DNA from: an uncultured Verrucomicrobiota bacterium
Lineage (GTDB): Bacteria; Verrucomicrobiota; Kiritimatiellia; RFP12; UBA3636
Direction of reading: 5' to 3'
Assembly: GCA_946534105.1 (NCBI GenBank)
Contig: CAMNCG010000005.1
Span: 1-46,551, forward strand
DNA length: 46,551 nt
The translations under genes were made by a program, and so were the position numbers. Under the pieces are notes generated by a model that saw only the letters and a program-made list of their open reading frames with translations, made no database searches and was not told the DNA's origin. Below are positions 1-8,917 of the stretch, piece after piece; within the stretch, counting starts at the first letter, position 1, and each line of letters begins with the position of its first letter.

Positions 1-357
1 TTCAACATGCGCTACCGCGCGGTGCTCATGACGGCGTGGAGCTTCATCTTCGGCGTCATCCCGCTCGTCTTCGCGACCGGCGCCGGCGCCAACTCCCGCA
101 CGGCGATCGGCGTCACGACTGGCTGCGGCATGCTCATGGCGACGCTCGTCGGCATCATGCTCACGCCGGGCCTCTACGCGGCGATGCAGAAGCTGCGCGA
201 AGGCGTCAAGCATCTCCTCGGCATGAAGACCGCGCTGGAAATCGCCGCGGCGCGCCGAGCCGAGGACGCCGCGTCCCGCGCCGCCGCCGAAAAGGCCGCC
301 GCGGAGGCCGCCGAGCGTCACGCCGCGGAGGCCGCAGCGCGTTCGAAGGGTTTGTGA
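1..357 (+). CDS. RND efflux transporter (AcrB/HAE1-like), C-terminal fragment truncated by window start
   Basis: FNMRYRAVLMTAWSFIFGVIPLVFATGAGANSRTAIGVTTGCGMLMATLVGIMLTPGLYAA is the typical RND C-terminal TM block; frame is open to base 1. Confidence 0.88.
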   Translation, partial: FNMRYRAVLMTAWSFIFGVIPLVFATGAGANSRTAIGVTTGCGMLMATLVGIMLTPGLYAAMQKLREGVKHLLGMKTALEIAAARRAEDAASRAAAEKAAAEAAERHAAEAAARSKGL

Positions 358-428
358 TACAATTCCGCGCGCCACACGCACGGGGCCGCCGGAACACGGC
401 GGCCTCTTTCCGCCGCCAGACCGCAGAA

Positions 429-1718
429 ATGCCAAGAAAAACCGTCCCGTTCGACCTTGATCTGGTCCGCCGCCTCGAAGCGCGCACGCCCACGCCGTTC
501 CACGTGTACGACGGCGCGGGGATCGTGCGGCGCGCCGAGGCGCTGAACGCCGCGTTTTCGTGGTGTCCCGGCTACCGCAACTACTTCGCGGTGAAGGCGA
601 CCCCGAATCCCGCGATCCTGGAGATCCTGAAGCCGGCCGGGACGGGGGCCGACTGTTCGTCGCTCGCCGAGCTCGTGCTCGCGCGGCGCGCCGGGCTGCG
701 CGGCGAGGAGATCATGTTCACCTCCAACGACACGCCCGCGGAGGAGTTCGTCGAGGCGGCGCGGGCGGGGGCGATCCTGAACTTCGACGACATCGGGCAC
801 ATCGACTTCGCGCGCGCCGCCCTCGGCGGCCGACTGCCGGAGCTCGCGTGCTGCCGCTACAACCCCGGGCCGCTCAAGGAGGGCAACGCCATCATCGGCA
901 AGCCGGAGGAGGCGAAGTACGGCTTCACCCGTACGCAGCTCTTCGAAGGCTACCGGATGCTCAAGGAGCGGGGCGTGAAGCGCTTCGGCCTCCACGCGAT
1001 GGTGGCGAGCAACGAGCGCTCGGAGTCGTACTTCGTCGAGACGGCGCGCCTGCTTTTCGATCTTGTGGCGGCGCTCTCGCGCGAACTCGGCATCGCGTTC
1101 GAGTTCGTGAACCTCGGCGGCGGTTTCGGCATCCCGTATCGCCCCGAGGAGCGCGAGATCGACATCGCGGCCGTTGGCGCCGGCGTGAAGGCGGCGGCCG
1201 AAAGCATTCTCGCGAAAAACGGACTCGCCGTCCCGCGCGTCGTGACGGAGAGCGGACGCTACGTGACCGGCCCCTGCGGCTGGCTCGTCTCGCGCGTCCT
1301 GCACGTGAAGCGCACCTATCGCGTCTACGTCGGGCTCGACGCCTCGATGGCGAACCTCATGCGCCCGGCCCTCTACGGCGCGTACCACCACATCACGGTG
1401 TTCGGCAAGGAAGACGCCGATCCGGTGGAGGTGTGCGACGTCACGGGCTCCCTCTGCGAAAACAACGACAAATTCGCCATCGCGCGTCCCCTTCCCTCCG
1501 TGAAGCCGGGCGACGCCGTGGCGATTCACGACGCCGGCGCCCACGGTCACGCCATGGGCTTCAACTACAACGGCAAGCTGCGCTCGGCCGAATGGCTCCT
1601 GCCGCCGGGCGGCGGGGAGCCGCGGCTCGTTCGCCGAGCCGAAACCCTCAACGACCTTTTCGCCACGCTCGTGCCTCCGGTGCGGGTGGCTGAGACCCGA
1701 GATCTGATTGATTCATGA
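429..1718 (+). CDS. lysA: Diaminopimelate decarboxylase-like PLP (ornithine/DAP/arginine decarboxylase 2 family) enzyme
   Basis: YFAVKATPNPAILEIL, GADCSSLAEL, NLGGGFGIPY, ESGRYVTGPCG and CDVTGSLCENNDKFA motifs; start placed at ATG 429 (MPRKTV). Confidence 0.8.
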   Translation: MPRKTVPFDLDLVRRLEARTPTPFHVYDGAGIVRRAEALNAAFSWCPGYRNYFAVKATPNPAILEILKPAGTGADCSSLAELVLARRAGLRGEEIMFTSNDTPAEEFVEAARAGAILNFDDIGHIDFARAALGGRLPELACCRYNPGPLKEGNAIIGKPEEAKYGFTRTQLFEGYRMLKERGVKRFGLHAMVASNERSESYFVETARLLFDLVAALSRELGIAFEFVNLGGGFGIPYRPEEREIDIAAVGAGVKAAAESILAKNGLAVPRVVTESGRYVTGPCGWLVSRVLHVKRTYRVYVGLDASMANLMRPALYGAYHHITVFGKEDADPVEVCDVTGSLCENNDKFAIARPLPSVKPGDAVAIHDAGAHGHAMGFNYNGKLRSAEWLLPPGGGEPRLVRRAETLNDLFATLVPPVRVAETRDLIDS

Positions 1719-1954
1719 AGTGTCCCTATTGCGGAAAACCCGAACGCTGGAAGTGGAACCGTCCCGGATGGATGCATTTCACTCCCGGTCCCATGGAACT
1801 GTGGCGCTGCGCCAGTTGCGGCAAGGAGTTCACGGTGTGGTGGTGGGTGTTTCCCGTCCAGACGCACGTCGCCCGCAAGCTCGTCTCCGCGTGGTGGCTG
1901 CTCGCGCCTTTCCTCCTGCTGTTCCTCGTTTCCTTCTTCCTCCTGCCGTCCTGA
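1715..1954 (+). CDS. Small zinc-ribbon protein with one C-terminal TM helix
   Basis: CPYC...CASC zinc ribbon then LLAPFLLLFLVSFFLL; ATGA overlap with lysA stop. Confidence 0.65.
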   Translation: MKCPYCGKPERWKWNRPGWMHFTPGPMELWRCASCGKEFTVWWWVFPVQTHVARKLVSAWWLLAPFLLLFLVSFFLLPS

Positions 1955-1987
1955 GCGCCGCCCGTCGCAACTCACCGCCGATCCGAA

Positions 1988-2653
1988 ATGTCCCGCTTTT
2001 CCGTGCAACGTCTTGAAAACGGCGCTTTCCGTGAAAACGCTTGGCTGGCGTTTTGCGGGGAAGGCGGCGAGGCCGTCGTGGTCGATCCCGGCGACGACGC
2101 GCCGCGCATCGTCGCGGCCGTCCGCGCGGCCGGGGCCGACGTGCGGGAAGTGCTCCTCACGCACGGGCACGTGGACCATCTTTCCGCCCTGCCTGGCGTC
2201 CTTGCCGCGTTTCCGCGCGCCGCGGTGCGTCTCGCGGCCGCGGACGCCGCATGGTGCTTCACCGGCGCAAACGCCCTCCCGCCCTACGCCGTGCCGCCGC
2301 CGCCCCCGCCGCACGCCGCGCGGGACGCCGCCGACGGGGACGAGTTTCGCGTCGGCGCGGTGCGTTTCCGCGTGATGGCGACGCCCGGGCACTCCCCGGG
2401 CGGCGTGTGCTACCTCGCGCTCGACGCCGGGGAACCGGACGCCGCGCCCCTTGCGCTCTTTTCGGGCGACACGCTGTTTGCCGGCACGATCGGCCGCACC
2501 GATTTTCCCGGAAGCGATCCGGCGGCGATGGAGCGCTCCCTTGCGCGCCTCGCCGCGCTTCCGCCGCCCACTCCCGTGCTTCCCGGACACGGTCCGGCCA
2601 CGACCCTTTCCCGCGAACTTGCAACGAACCCCTTTCTCCGCCATGACGACTGA
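1988..2653 (+). CDS. MBL-fold metallo-hydrolase (glyoxalase II-like)
   Basis: LLTHGHVDHLSALPG (HxHxDH), TPGHSPGGVCY, FSGDTLFAGTIGRTDFPG, LPGHGPATTL. Confidence 0.9.
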   Translation: MSRFSVQRLENGAFRENAWLAFCGEGGEAVVVDPGDDAPRIVAAVRAAGADVREVLLTHGHVDHLSALPGVLAAFPRAAVRLAAADAAWCFTGANALPPYAVPPPPPPHAARDAADGDEFRVGAVRFRVMATPGHSPGGVCYLALDAGEPDAAPLALFSGDTLFAGTIGRTDFPGSDPAAMERSLARLAALPPPTPVLPGHGPATTLSRELATNPFLRHDD

Positions 2654-3107
2654 AAGACAAACCGCGCCGGCGATTTCGATCGGCGCCGACGGAATCGACG
2701 TGCACGCGCTCGTGGAGCGCATTCTCGACACCGTGGCCGACAAGCGCGCCGCCGGCGTCTACGACGACGAAGTGGTGGCCCGCGCCGAGCGCAACAACCT
2801 GCTTCTGCTGCAGGATGACGCGCAGTTCATGGAGCAGTACCTCGCGTGCCTGCGCCAGATCGTCCCCGTCGACATCAACGATTTCGACATCGTCGAGCGC
2901 CGCGGCGCCCTCGCGCCCGTCCTCGTCCGCCTCAAGAAGGCGATCTGGAAGCTGCTCAAGTTCTACACGTACCGCCTCTGGTCGCAGCAGAACCAGACCA
3001 ACGCCGTGCTGCTCGCCGCCATCGAGATCATGCAGCGCCGCCACAAGGCGGAGATTTCCGAGCTCAACGAGCGCGTCGAGGCGCTCGAAAAGCTCGTGAA
3101 GGGATAG
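2643..3107 (+). CDS. Hypothetical coiled-coil protein, glycosyltransferase-associated
   Basis: ORF continues to 3107 with start ATG 2643; YRLWSQQNQTNAVLLAAIEIMQRR then heptad-like C-terminus; overlaps the previous gene and precedes a GT4 gene. Confidence 0.6.
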   Translation: MTTERQTAPAISIGADGIDVHALVERILDTVADKRAAGVYDDEVVARAERNNLLLLQDDAQFMEQYLACLRQIVPVDINDFDIVERRGALAPVLVRLKKAIWKLLKFYTYRLWSQQNQTNAVLLAAIEIMQRRHKAEISELNERVEALEKLVKG

Positions 3108-3128
3108 AGCGGGCGAGCCGGACACGAC

Positions 3129-4298
3129 ATGAAGATCGCAGTCGTTTCGGCGCGGCTCCACGAGGCCGGAACCGTCGGCGGGGCGGAAACGCTCCTCTAC
3201 GCGTTCGCGCTCGATGCCGTGCGCCTCGGACATGAGGTGGACCTCCTCTGCACTTGCGCGACGGATCACCGCACGTGGGAGAATTCGCAGCCGCCGGGCG
3301 TCTTCGCGCGCGACGGCATGACCGTGCGCCGCTTTCCGGTCGATTCCCGCGACATCGGGCGCTTCGCCCGTCTCCAGATCGACCTTTCGCGCGGCTGGCG
3401 CCTCTCCCGCGACGAGCAGGAGGAATGGCTCCGGCAGGGCGTGAACTCCACGCCGCTCGTGGAATGGCTCCGGAGCGGCAAGGGCGGGTACGACCGCGTG
3501 ATCACCGGCCCGTACCTTTTCGGACTCGTCGCGGAAGTCTGCCGCGCCGTTCCGGACAAGGTCCTGCTCGCCCCCTGCTTCCACGACGAAGTCTTCGCCC
3601 GCGTCGAAGCCCTGCACGACGCCTTCCGCGGCATCCGCGGCTTCCTGTTCAACACCGATCCGGAGCGCGAGCTCGCCCACCGCCTGATGCCCGGCCTTTC
3701 CCCGAAGGTCGAGGCCGTCGTCGCGATGGGCATCGAGCCGTTCGAGGTTTCCAAGACCGCCTTCGCCCGGCGCACCGGCATCACCGCCCCGTACGTCATC
3801 TACAGCGGTCGTCGCGAAGAAGGGAAGGGCACGCCGATCCTGATCGACTTCCTCAACGCCTACCGCCGCCGCACCGGGCGCGACGTGCATCTCGTCCTCA
3901 CCGGCTCCGGCGACGTGGCGCTCCCCCCCTCGCTCGCCCCGGCCGTGCACGACCTCGGGTTCGTTTCGGAGGAGGAGAAGCGCGAGGCCATGGCCGGCGC
4001 CGTCGCCTTCGTCCACCCTTCCGTGAACGAGAGCCTTTCCATCGTCGTCCTCGAATCGTGGCTCGCGCGCACCCCGGTGCTCGTCCACGCCAAGGGCGTC
4101 GTGCTGAAGTGGCAGTGCGAAAGTTCCTGCGGCGGGCTCTGGTTCAAGAGCTATCCGGAGTTCGAGGAGGAGCTTACCACTCTTCTCGACGATCCCGGCA
4201 CCGCCGCGAAGCTCGCCGAGCAGGGCCGGCGCTACGTCCTCCGCCGCTACGCCCCCGACGCCGTCCGCGAGCGCTTCCGCGCCGCGCTCGAAGCCTGA
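3129..4298 (+). CDS. Glycosyltransferase family 4
   Basis: MKIAVVSARLHEAGTVGGAETLLYAFA; YSGRREEGKGTPILIDFL; VHPSVNESLSIVVLESWLARTPVLV. Confidence 0.88.
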   Translation: MKIAVVSARLHEAGTVGGAETLLYAFALDAVRLGHEVDLLCTCATDHRTWENSQPPGVFARDGMTVRRFPVDSRDIGRFARLQIDLSRGWRLSRDEQEEWLRQGVNSTPLVEWLRSGKGGYDRVITGPYLFGLVAEVCRAVPDKVLLAPCFHDEVFARVEALHDAFRGIRGFLFNTDPERELAHRLMPGLSPKVEAVVAMGIEPFEVSKTAFARRTGITAPYVIYSGRREEGKGTPILIDFLNAYRRRTGRDVHLVLTGSGDVALPPSLAPAVHDLGFVSEEEKREAMAGAVAFVHPSVNESLSIVVLESWLARTPVLVHAKGVVLKWQCESSCGGLWFKSYPEFEEELTTLLDDPGTAAKLAEQGRRYVLRRYAPDAVRERFRAALEA

Positions 4299-4384
4299 TC
4301 TGACCGGATTTCCGCGATCGATCGACGGGAACAGTCCTCTACGCACGCAACCCCCGTTCCCGGCGCGGGCGCAAGGTTGCGGAG

Positions 4385-4397
4385 TTTTTGCTAGAAT
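4385..4397 (+). promoter_or_regulatory. Putative extended -10 promoter upstream of V-ATPase A (TTTTTGCTAGAAT)
   Basis: TGCTAGAAT 42 bp upstream of ATG; near-identical TTTTTGCTATGAT lies upstream of purC. Confidence 0.5.
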
Positions 4398-4439
4398 CCC
4401 GTCCTGCAACACGAAATCCCATCCGGAGAAAGACTCGAC

Positions 4440-6167
4440 ATGACCACAGGAAAGATCACCGGCGTCAACGGCAACCTCATTTCCGTAGCGTTCGATGGCG
4501 CGGTGGCACTCAACGAAATCGGATACGCCAAGCTCGGCGACACGCGCCTGATGTGCGAAATCGTCCGGATTCGCGGCGACGTGGCGGACATGCAGGTGTT
4601 CGAGGACACGGCCGGCCTCGGCGCCGGGTGCGAAGTCGAGTTCACCGGCGAGCTCCTTTCCGTCGAGCTCGGCCCCGGCCTCCTCAAGCAGGTCTTCGAC
4701 GGCCTCCAGAATCCGCTTCCTGGGCTCGCCGAGAAGTATGGCTTCTTCCTCCAGCGCGGCAAGACCGTCGCCGCGCTCCCGCGCGACGCCAAGTGGGCGT
4801 TCACGCCGGTCGCGAAGCCCGGGGACTCCGTGCTGGCGGGCGACACGCTCGGCACGGTCCCGGAAGGCGTTTTCACGCACCGCATCATGGTCCCGTTCGG
4901 CCTCAAGGGCCGCTGGACCGTGAAGTCCGTCGCCCCCGCCGGCGACTACACGGTCGAGGACGAGATCGCGACGCTCGCCGATGCGTCCGGCAACGAGACG
5001 AAGGCGCGCCTCTCCCAGCGCTGGCCGGTCAAGATCCCGATCTCCTGCTTCGCCGAGCGCCTCCGCCCGGAGAAGACGATGGTGACGCAGATCCGCACGA
5101 TCGACACCTTCTTCCCCGTCGCCCTCGGCGGGACGTACTGCATCCCCGGGCCGTTTGGCGCGGGCAAGACCGTGCTCCAGCAGACCACTTCGCGCTTCGC
5201 GCAGGTGGACGTCGTCATCTACGCTGCGTGCGGCGAGCGCGCCGGCGAAGTCGTGGAAATGCTGCGCGAGTTCCCGGAACTCGCCGATCCGCGGACCGGC
5301 AGGACCCTGATGGACCGCACGATCATCATCTGCAACACCTCCTCCATGCCCGTCGCCGCGCGCGAGGCCTCGGTGTATACCGCCGCGACGCTCGCCGCGT
5401 ACTACCGTCAGATGGGCCTCGACGTGCTGATGCTCGCCGACTCCACGTCGCGCTGGGCGCAGGCGCTGCGCGAGCAGAGCGGCCGCCTGGAGGAAATCCC
5501 CGGCGAAGAGGCGTTCCCGGCCTACCTCGAATCCGTCGTCGCCTCGTTCTACGAGCGCGCCGGCCGCGTCCGCCTGCGCGACGGCTCGACCGGCTCCGTC
5601 ACGATCGGCGGCGCCGTTTCCCCCGCCGGCGGCAACTTCGACGAACCCGTCACGCAGGCGACGATCAAGGTCGTCGGCGCGTTCCACGGCCTTTCGCGCG
5701 CCCGCTCGGACGCCCGCCGCTACCCGGCGATTGACCCGCTCGATTCGTGGAGCAAGTACAGGGGCGTGTGCGACGAGGCGCTCGTCGCGAAGGCCCGCGG
5801 CGTGCTCCGCACCGGAAACGACGTGGGGCAGATGATGAAGGTCGTCGGCGAAGAAGGCACCTCGATGGCCGACTTCACCGTCTACCTCAAGGCCGAGCTC
5901 CTCGACGCCGCGTACCTGCAGCAGAACTCCTTCGACGAAACCGACGCCGCCTGCTCCGCCGAGCGCCAGCGCCACGTCTTCGGCGTCCTCTGCGGCGTGC
6001 TCGATTCGCCGATGGCCTTCCCGTCGCGCGACGCCGCCCGCGCGTTTTTCCACAAACTCACCCAGACCTTCCGCGACTGGAACGTCGCGCCCTGGGGTTC
6101 TCCCGCGTTCGCCGAGGGCGAAAAAGCGGTCCTTTCCGCCGTCGCTTCCGTGAAGCCCGGGGCCTGA
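4440..6167 (+). CDS. atpA: V-type ATP synthase subunit A (catalytic)
   Basis: Walker A GPFGAGKTV; GERAGEVVEML; LADSTSRWAQALRE; PAGGNFDEPVTQATIKVVGAFHGLSRARSDARRYPAIDP. Confidence 0.95.
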   Translation: MTTGKITGVNGNLISVAFDGAVALNEIGYAKLGDTRLMCEIVRIRGDVADMQVFEDTAGLGAGCEVEFTGELLSVELGPGLLKQVFDGLQNPLPGLAEKYGFFLQRGKTVAALPRDAKWAFTPVAKPGDSVLAGDTLGTVPEGVFTHRIMVPFGLKGRWTVKSVAPAGDYTVEDEIATLADASGNETKARLSQRWPVKIPISCFAERLRPEKTMVTQIRTIDTFFPVALGGTYCIPGPFGAGKTVLQQTTSRFAQVDVVIYAACGERAGEVVEMLREFPELADPRTGRTLMDRTIIICNTSSMPVAAREASVYTAATLAAYYRQMGLDVLMLADSTSRWAQALREQSGRLEEIPGEEAFPAYLESVVASFYERAGRVRLRDGSTGSVTIGGAVSPAGGNFDEPVTQATIKVVGAFHGLSRARSDARRYPAIDPLDSWSKYRGVCDEALVAKARGVLRTGNDVGQMMKVVGEEGTSMADFTVYLKAELLDAAYLQQNSFDETDAACSAERQRHVFGVLCGVLDSPMAFPSRDAARAFFHKLTQTFRDWNVAPWGSPAFAEGEKAVLSAVASVKPGA

Positions 6168-6222
6168 CCGCCCCGGTCCGCCGGACGGCGCGGATTTTCC
6201 ACACAGCACCGAAAAGCAAGAC

Positions 6223-7023
6223 ATGAAGATCGTCGTCTGCATCAAGCAGGTTCCCGATTCGGACAAGGTCACGATCGACCGAACGACGAACCGCCTCAAC
6301 CGCGCCGGAGTCCCGGCCGTCATGAACCCGTTCGACGAAAACGCCCTCGAACTGGCCCTCAAGGTCAAGGACGCCAACCCCGGCTCCACCGTCACCGTCG
6401 TCTCGATGGGCCCGCCGCCCGCCGCCGAGGTGGTCAAGGCCGCGGTGGCGCACGGCGCCGACGGCGGCGTGCTCGTCTGCGGCCGCGAATTCGGCGGCGC
6501 GGACACCTGGGCGACCGGCTACACGATCGCCCTCGCGATCAAGAAGCTCCAGGAAGAGGGGGGTCCGTTCGACCTCGTCCTGTTCGGCAAACAGGCGACC
6601 GACGGCGACACCGCGCAGGTCGGTCCCGGCATCGCGAACCACCTCGGCATCCCCTGCCTCACCTACGCCAAGTCCTGCGACGTTCTCGACGATCGGACCT
6701 TCAAGGTCGTGCGCCAGACCGAGGACGGCTACGAGGACTGGGAGATTCAGCGCCCGTGCGCCCTCACCGTGGTGAAGGAAGCGGGCGAACTTCGCATCGG
6801 CAACCTGCGCTCCAAGATGAAGGCGAAAAGCTACCAGCCGCCGGTCTGGGGCGTCGCGGAGTTGTCCCCGAATCCCGATTTCATCGGACTCAAGGGTTCG
6901 CCCACGCGCGTTTCCAAGGTCTTCGCCCCGCCGGTGAAAACCAACAAGGAGCGGCTTGAAGGCACACCGGCCGAGCAGGCCACGAAGCTGATCGCCAAAC
7001 TTGAAGAACGCCACCTCGTCTAA
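6223..7023 (+). CDS. etfB: Electron transfer flavoprotein beta subunit
   Basis: MKIVVCIKQVPDS; MNPFDENALELAL; GKQATDGDTAQVGPGIA. Confidence 0.95.
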   Translation: MKIVVCIKQVPDSDKVTIDRTTNRLNRAGVPAVMNPFDENALELALKVKDANPGSTVTVVSMGPPPAAEVVKAAVAHGADGGVLVCGREFGGADTWATGYTIALAIKKLQEEGGPFDLVLFGKQATDGDTAQVGPGIANHLGIPCLTYAKSCDVLDDRTFKVVRQTEDGYEDWEIQRPCALTVVKEAGELRIGNLRSKMKAKSYQPPVWGVAELSPNPDFIGLKGSPTRVSKVFAPPVKTNKERLEGTPAEQATKLIAKLEERHLV

Positions 7024-7029
7024 GCAGCC

Positions 7030-8019
7030 ATGAACGAAATCTGGGTTTTCGCGGAACAGCGCGACGGCAAGCTCGAATCCGTCGCACTTGAACTTCTCTC
7101 CAAGGGCCGCGAACTGGCGGAAAAGTCCGGCTACGCGCTTGCGGCCGTGCTCCTTTCGGAAAATGGCGCGCCGCTCGCGCCCGAACTCTTCGCGCACGGC
7201 GCCTCCAAGGTCTACCTCCTGGACGCGCCGCAGTTCGCCTACTACCAGAACGACTGGTGGAGCGAGGCGTTCGTTTCCCTCGTGCGCGAGCGCGGGCCCG
7301 AAATCGTCCTCGTCGGCGCCACGACCGTCGGCCGCTCGCTCGCGCCGACTGCGGCCTCAATCCTGCACTGCGGGCTCACCGCCGACTGCACGCAGCTCGA
7401 TTTCGACCCCGAGGCGAAACTCCTTCTGCAGACCCGTCCGGCCTTCGGCGGAAACATCATGGCGACGATCGTCTGCGCCGACACCCGGCCGCAGATGGCG
7501 ACCGTGCGCGGCAACGTCTTCAAGAAGGAACGCGTCGAGGGCGCGTCCGGCGAGCTTGTCCGCGTGCCCGTGGACCTCTCCGCATCGCCCTGCCGCATGA
7601 AACGCACGGGCGTGACGAAGGAGGAGGGCGAAGACGTCAACCTCGCCGAGGCCAAGACGATCGTTTCCGGCGGTCGCGGCATCGGCGCCCCGGAGAACTT
7701 CTCGCTCGTGCGCGATCTCGCTTCCGAACTCGGCGGCGCCGTCGGCGCTTCGCGCGCGGTCGTGGACGCCGGCTGGATCTCGCAGCTCCATCAGGTCGGA
7801 CAGACCGGCAAAACCGTGTGCCCGAAGCTCTATGTCGCGCTCGGCATCTCCGGCGCGATCCAGCACCTCGCCGGCATGCAGAGCTCCGACTTCATCGTCG
7901 CGGTGAACAAGGATCCGTCGGCCCCCATTTTCGAGGTTGCGGACGTCGGCATCGTCGGCGACGTGGCCGAGTTCGTTCCGGAACTCGTGCGCCAGTTGAA
8001 GGCGCGCCGCGGCGCCTAG
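7030..8019 (+). CDS. etfA: Electron transfer flavoprotein alpha subunit
   Basis: [86 protein letters not shown]. Confidence 0.95.
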   Translation: MNEIWVFAEQRDGKLESVALELLSKGRELAEKSGYALAAVLLSENGAPLAPELFAHGASKVYLLDAPQFAYYQNDWWSEAFVSLVRERGPEIVLVGATTVGRSLAPTAASILHCGLTADCTQLDFDPEAKLLLQTRPAFGGNIMATIVCADTRPQMATVRGNVFKKERVEGASGELVRVPVDLSASPCRMKRTGVTKEEGEDVNLAEAKTIVSGGRGIGAPENFSLVRDLASELGGAVGASRAVVDAGWISQLHQVGQTGKTVCPKLYVALGISGAIQHLAGMQSSDFIVAVNKDPSAPIFEVADVGIVGDVAEFVPELVRQLKARRGA

Positions 8020-8050
8020 GCGCCGCGCGCCGTTCGTCCTCGCACGCGCC

Positions 8051-8710
8051 ATGAGAGGGTTCGACGCCGCGTTTGTCGCGCGCTATCGCGAGCGCCGCGC
8101 CGCCGGGCTCGCCGGCGGCGAGCCCGGCGGACGGCGCGGCGCAGCGTTCCCCGCGCCCGCCGCCCGCGGGCCGCTCTCGCTGGGCGGACGCGGCGACGCC
8201 CTCGTCGGAGGAAACGCGCCCCTCCGCGTGGTCGGTATTGACACGTCGTTGCGCTGCACGGGTCTCGCCGCCCTGGAAGACCGCGGCGAAGGCCCTGTTT
8301 TCCTCGACTGCCGTCCGGTCCCGAATCCGGCGAAGCGTCCGCTCCCCGAATGCCTTGTCGAAATCGCCGACCGCCTCGTCGCGTATCTTGACGAGTGGGC
8401 GCCCGACGAAATCGCGATGGAAGGCATCTTCTTCTGCAAGAACGCCCGCACCGCCCTCGTGCTCGGGCACGCCCGCGGCGTCGTCGTGGAAGTCTGCGCC
8501 CGCCGCCGGCTTCCGGTGCACGAATATCCGCCTTCGCGCGTCAAACGCGCCGTCACCGGCGTCGGTTCCGCCACCAAGGAACAGATGCAGCGCATGATGC
8601 AGGCCGTTTTCCACCTGCCGGAAGCGCCGCAGGAAGACTCCGCGGACGCCCTCGCGATCGCCCTCACGCACCTCAACGAACGCCGCCTCGCCGCCCGCTT
8701 CGCCCGGTAG
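8051..8710 (+). CDS. ruvC: Crossover junction endodeoxyribonuclease RuvC; true start may be GTG 8228
   Basis: VVGIDTSLRCTG, AMEGIFFCKNARTALVLGHARGVV, EDSADALAIALTH carry the expected acidic residues; about 59-residue non-RuvC N-terminal extension from ATG 8051. Confidence 0.85.
   Translation: MRGFDAAFVARYRERRAAGLAGGEPGGRRGAAFPAPAARGPLSLGGRGDALVGGNAPLRVVGIDTSLRCTGLAALEDRGEGPVFLDCRPVPNPAKRPLPECLVEIADRLVAYLDEWAPDEIAMEGIFFCKNARTALVLGHARGVVVEVCARRRLPVHEYPPSRVKRAVTGVGSATKEQMQRMMQAVFHLPEAPQEDSADALAIALTHLNERRLAARFAR
8101..8129. repeat. Perfect inverted repeat, 13-bp arms, 3-nt loop
   Basis: cgccgggctcgcc-ggc-ggcgagcccggcg. Confidence 0.85.
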
Positions 8711-8842
8711 CGGACGGGGGACGGACCTCCGCGCGTTCAGCTTGACGGCCTGACGCGGGCGTCATTGCGCGACGGCGACAATGTCACGGATGTGTAGGCT
8801 TCGCCCACGTATTTCACCATGTACGATACGGCGAAAAAGTGA

Positions 8843-8868
8843 ACGCGGCATCGCGCCGTGCTTTTTTT
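8843..8868 (+). terminator. Possible intrinsic terminator after ruvC
   Basis: Short GC dyad (CGGC-atcgc-GCCG) followed by T7. Confidence 0.35.
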
Positions 8869-8917
8869 GAAGCGCCTCGCCGGGACAACTCGCCCCGCCG
8901 TAAAAGGCGCGCCTCCC

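Noticed and set aside
2259-6506. 1415-aa minus-strand ORF and other long antisense ORFs (for example 318-1550, 15222-17243, 25255-28479)
   Set aside because: High-GC shadow ORFs opposite clearly coding genes; low-complexity Arg/Ala/Gly-rich or repetitive His/Asp/Glu/Val translations with no recognisable domains.
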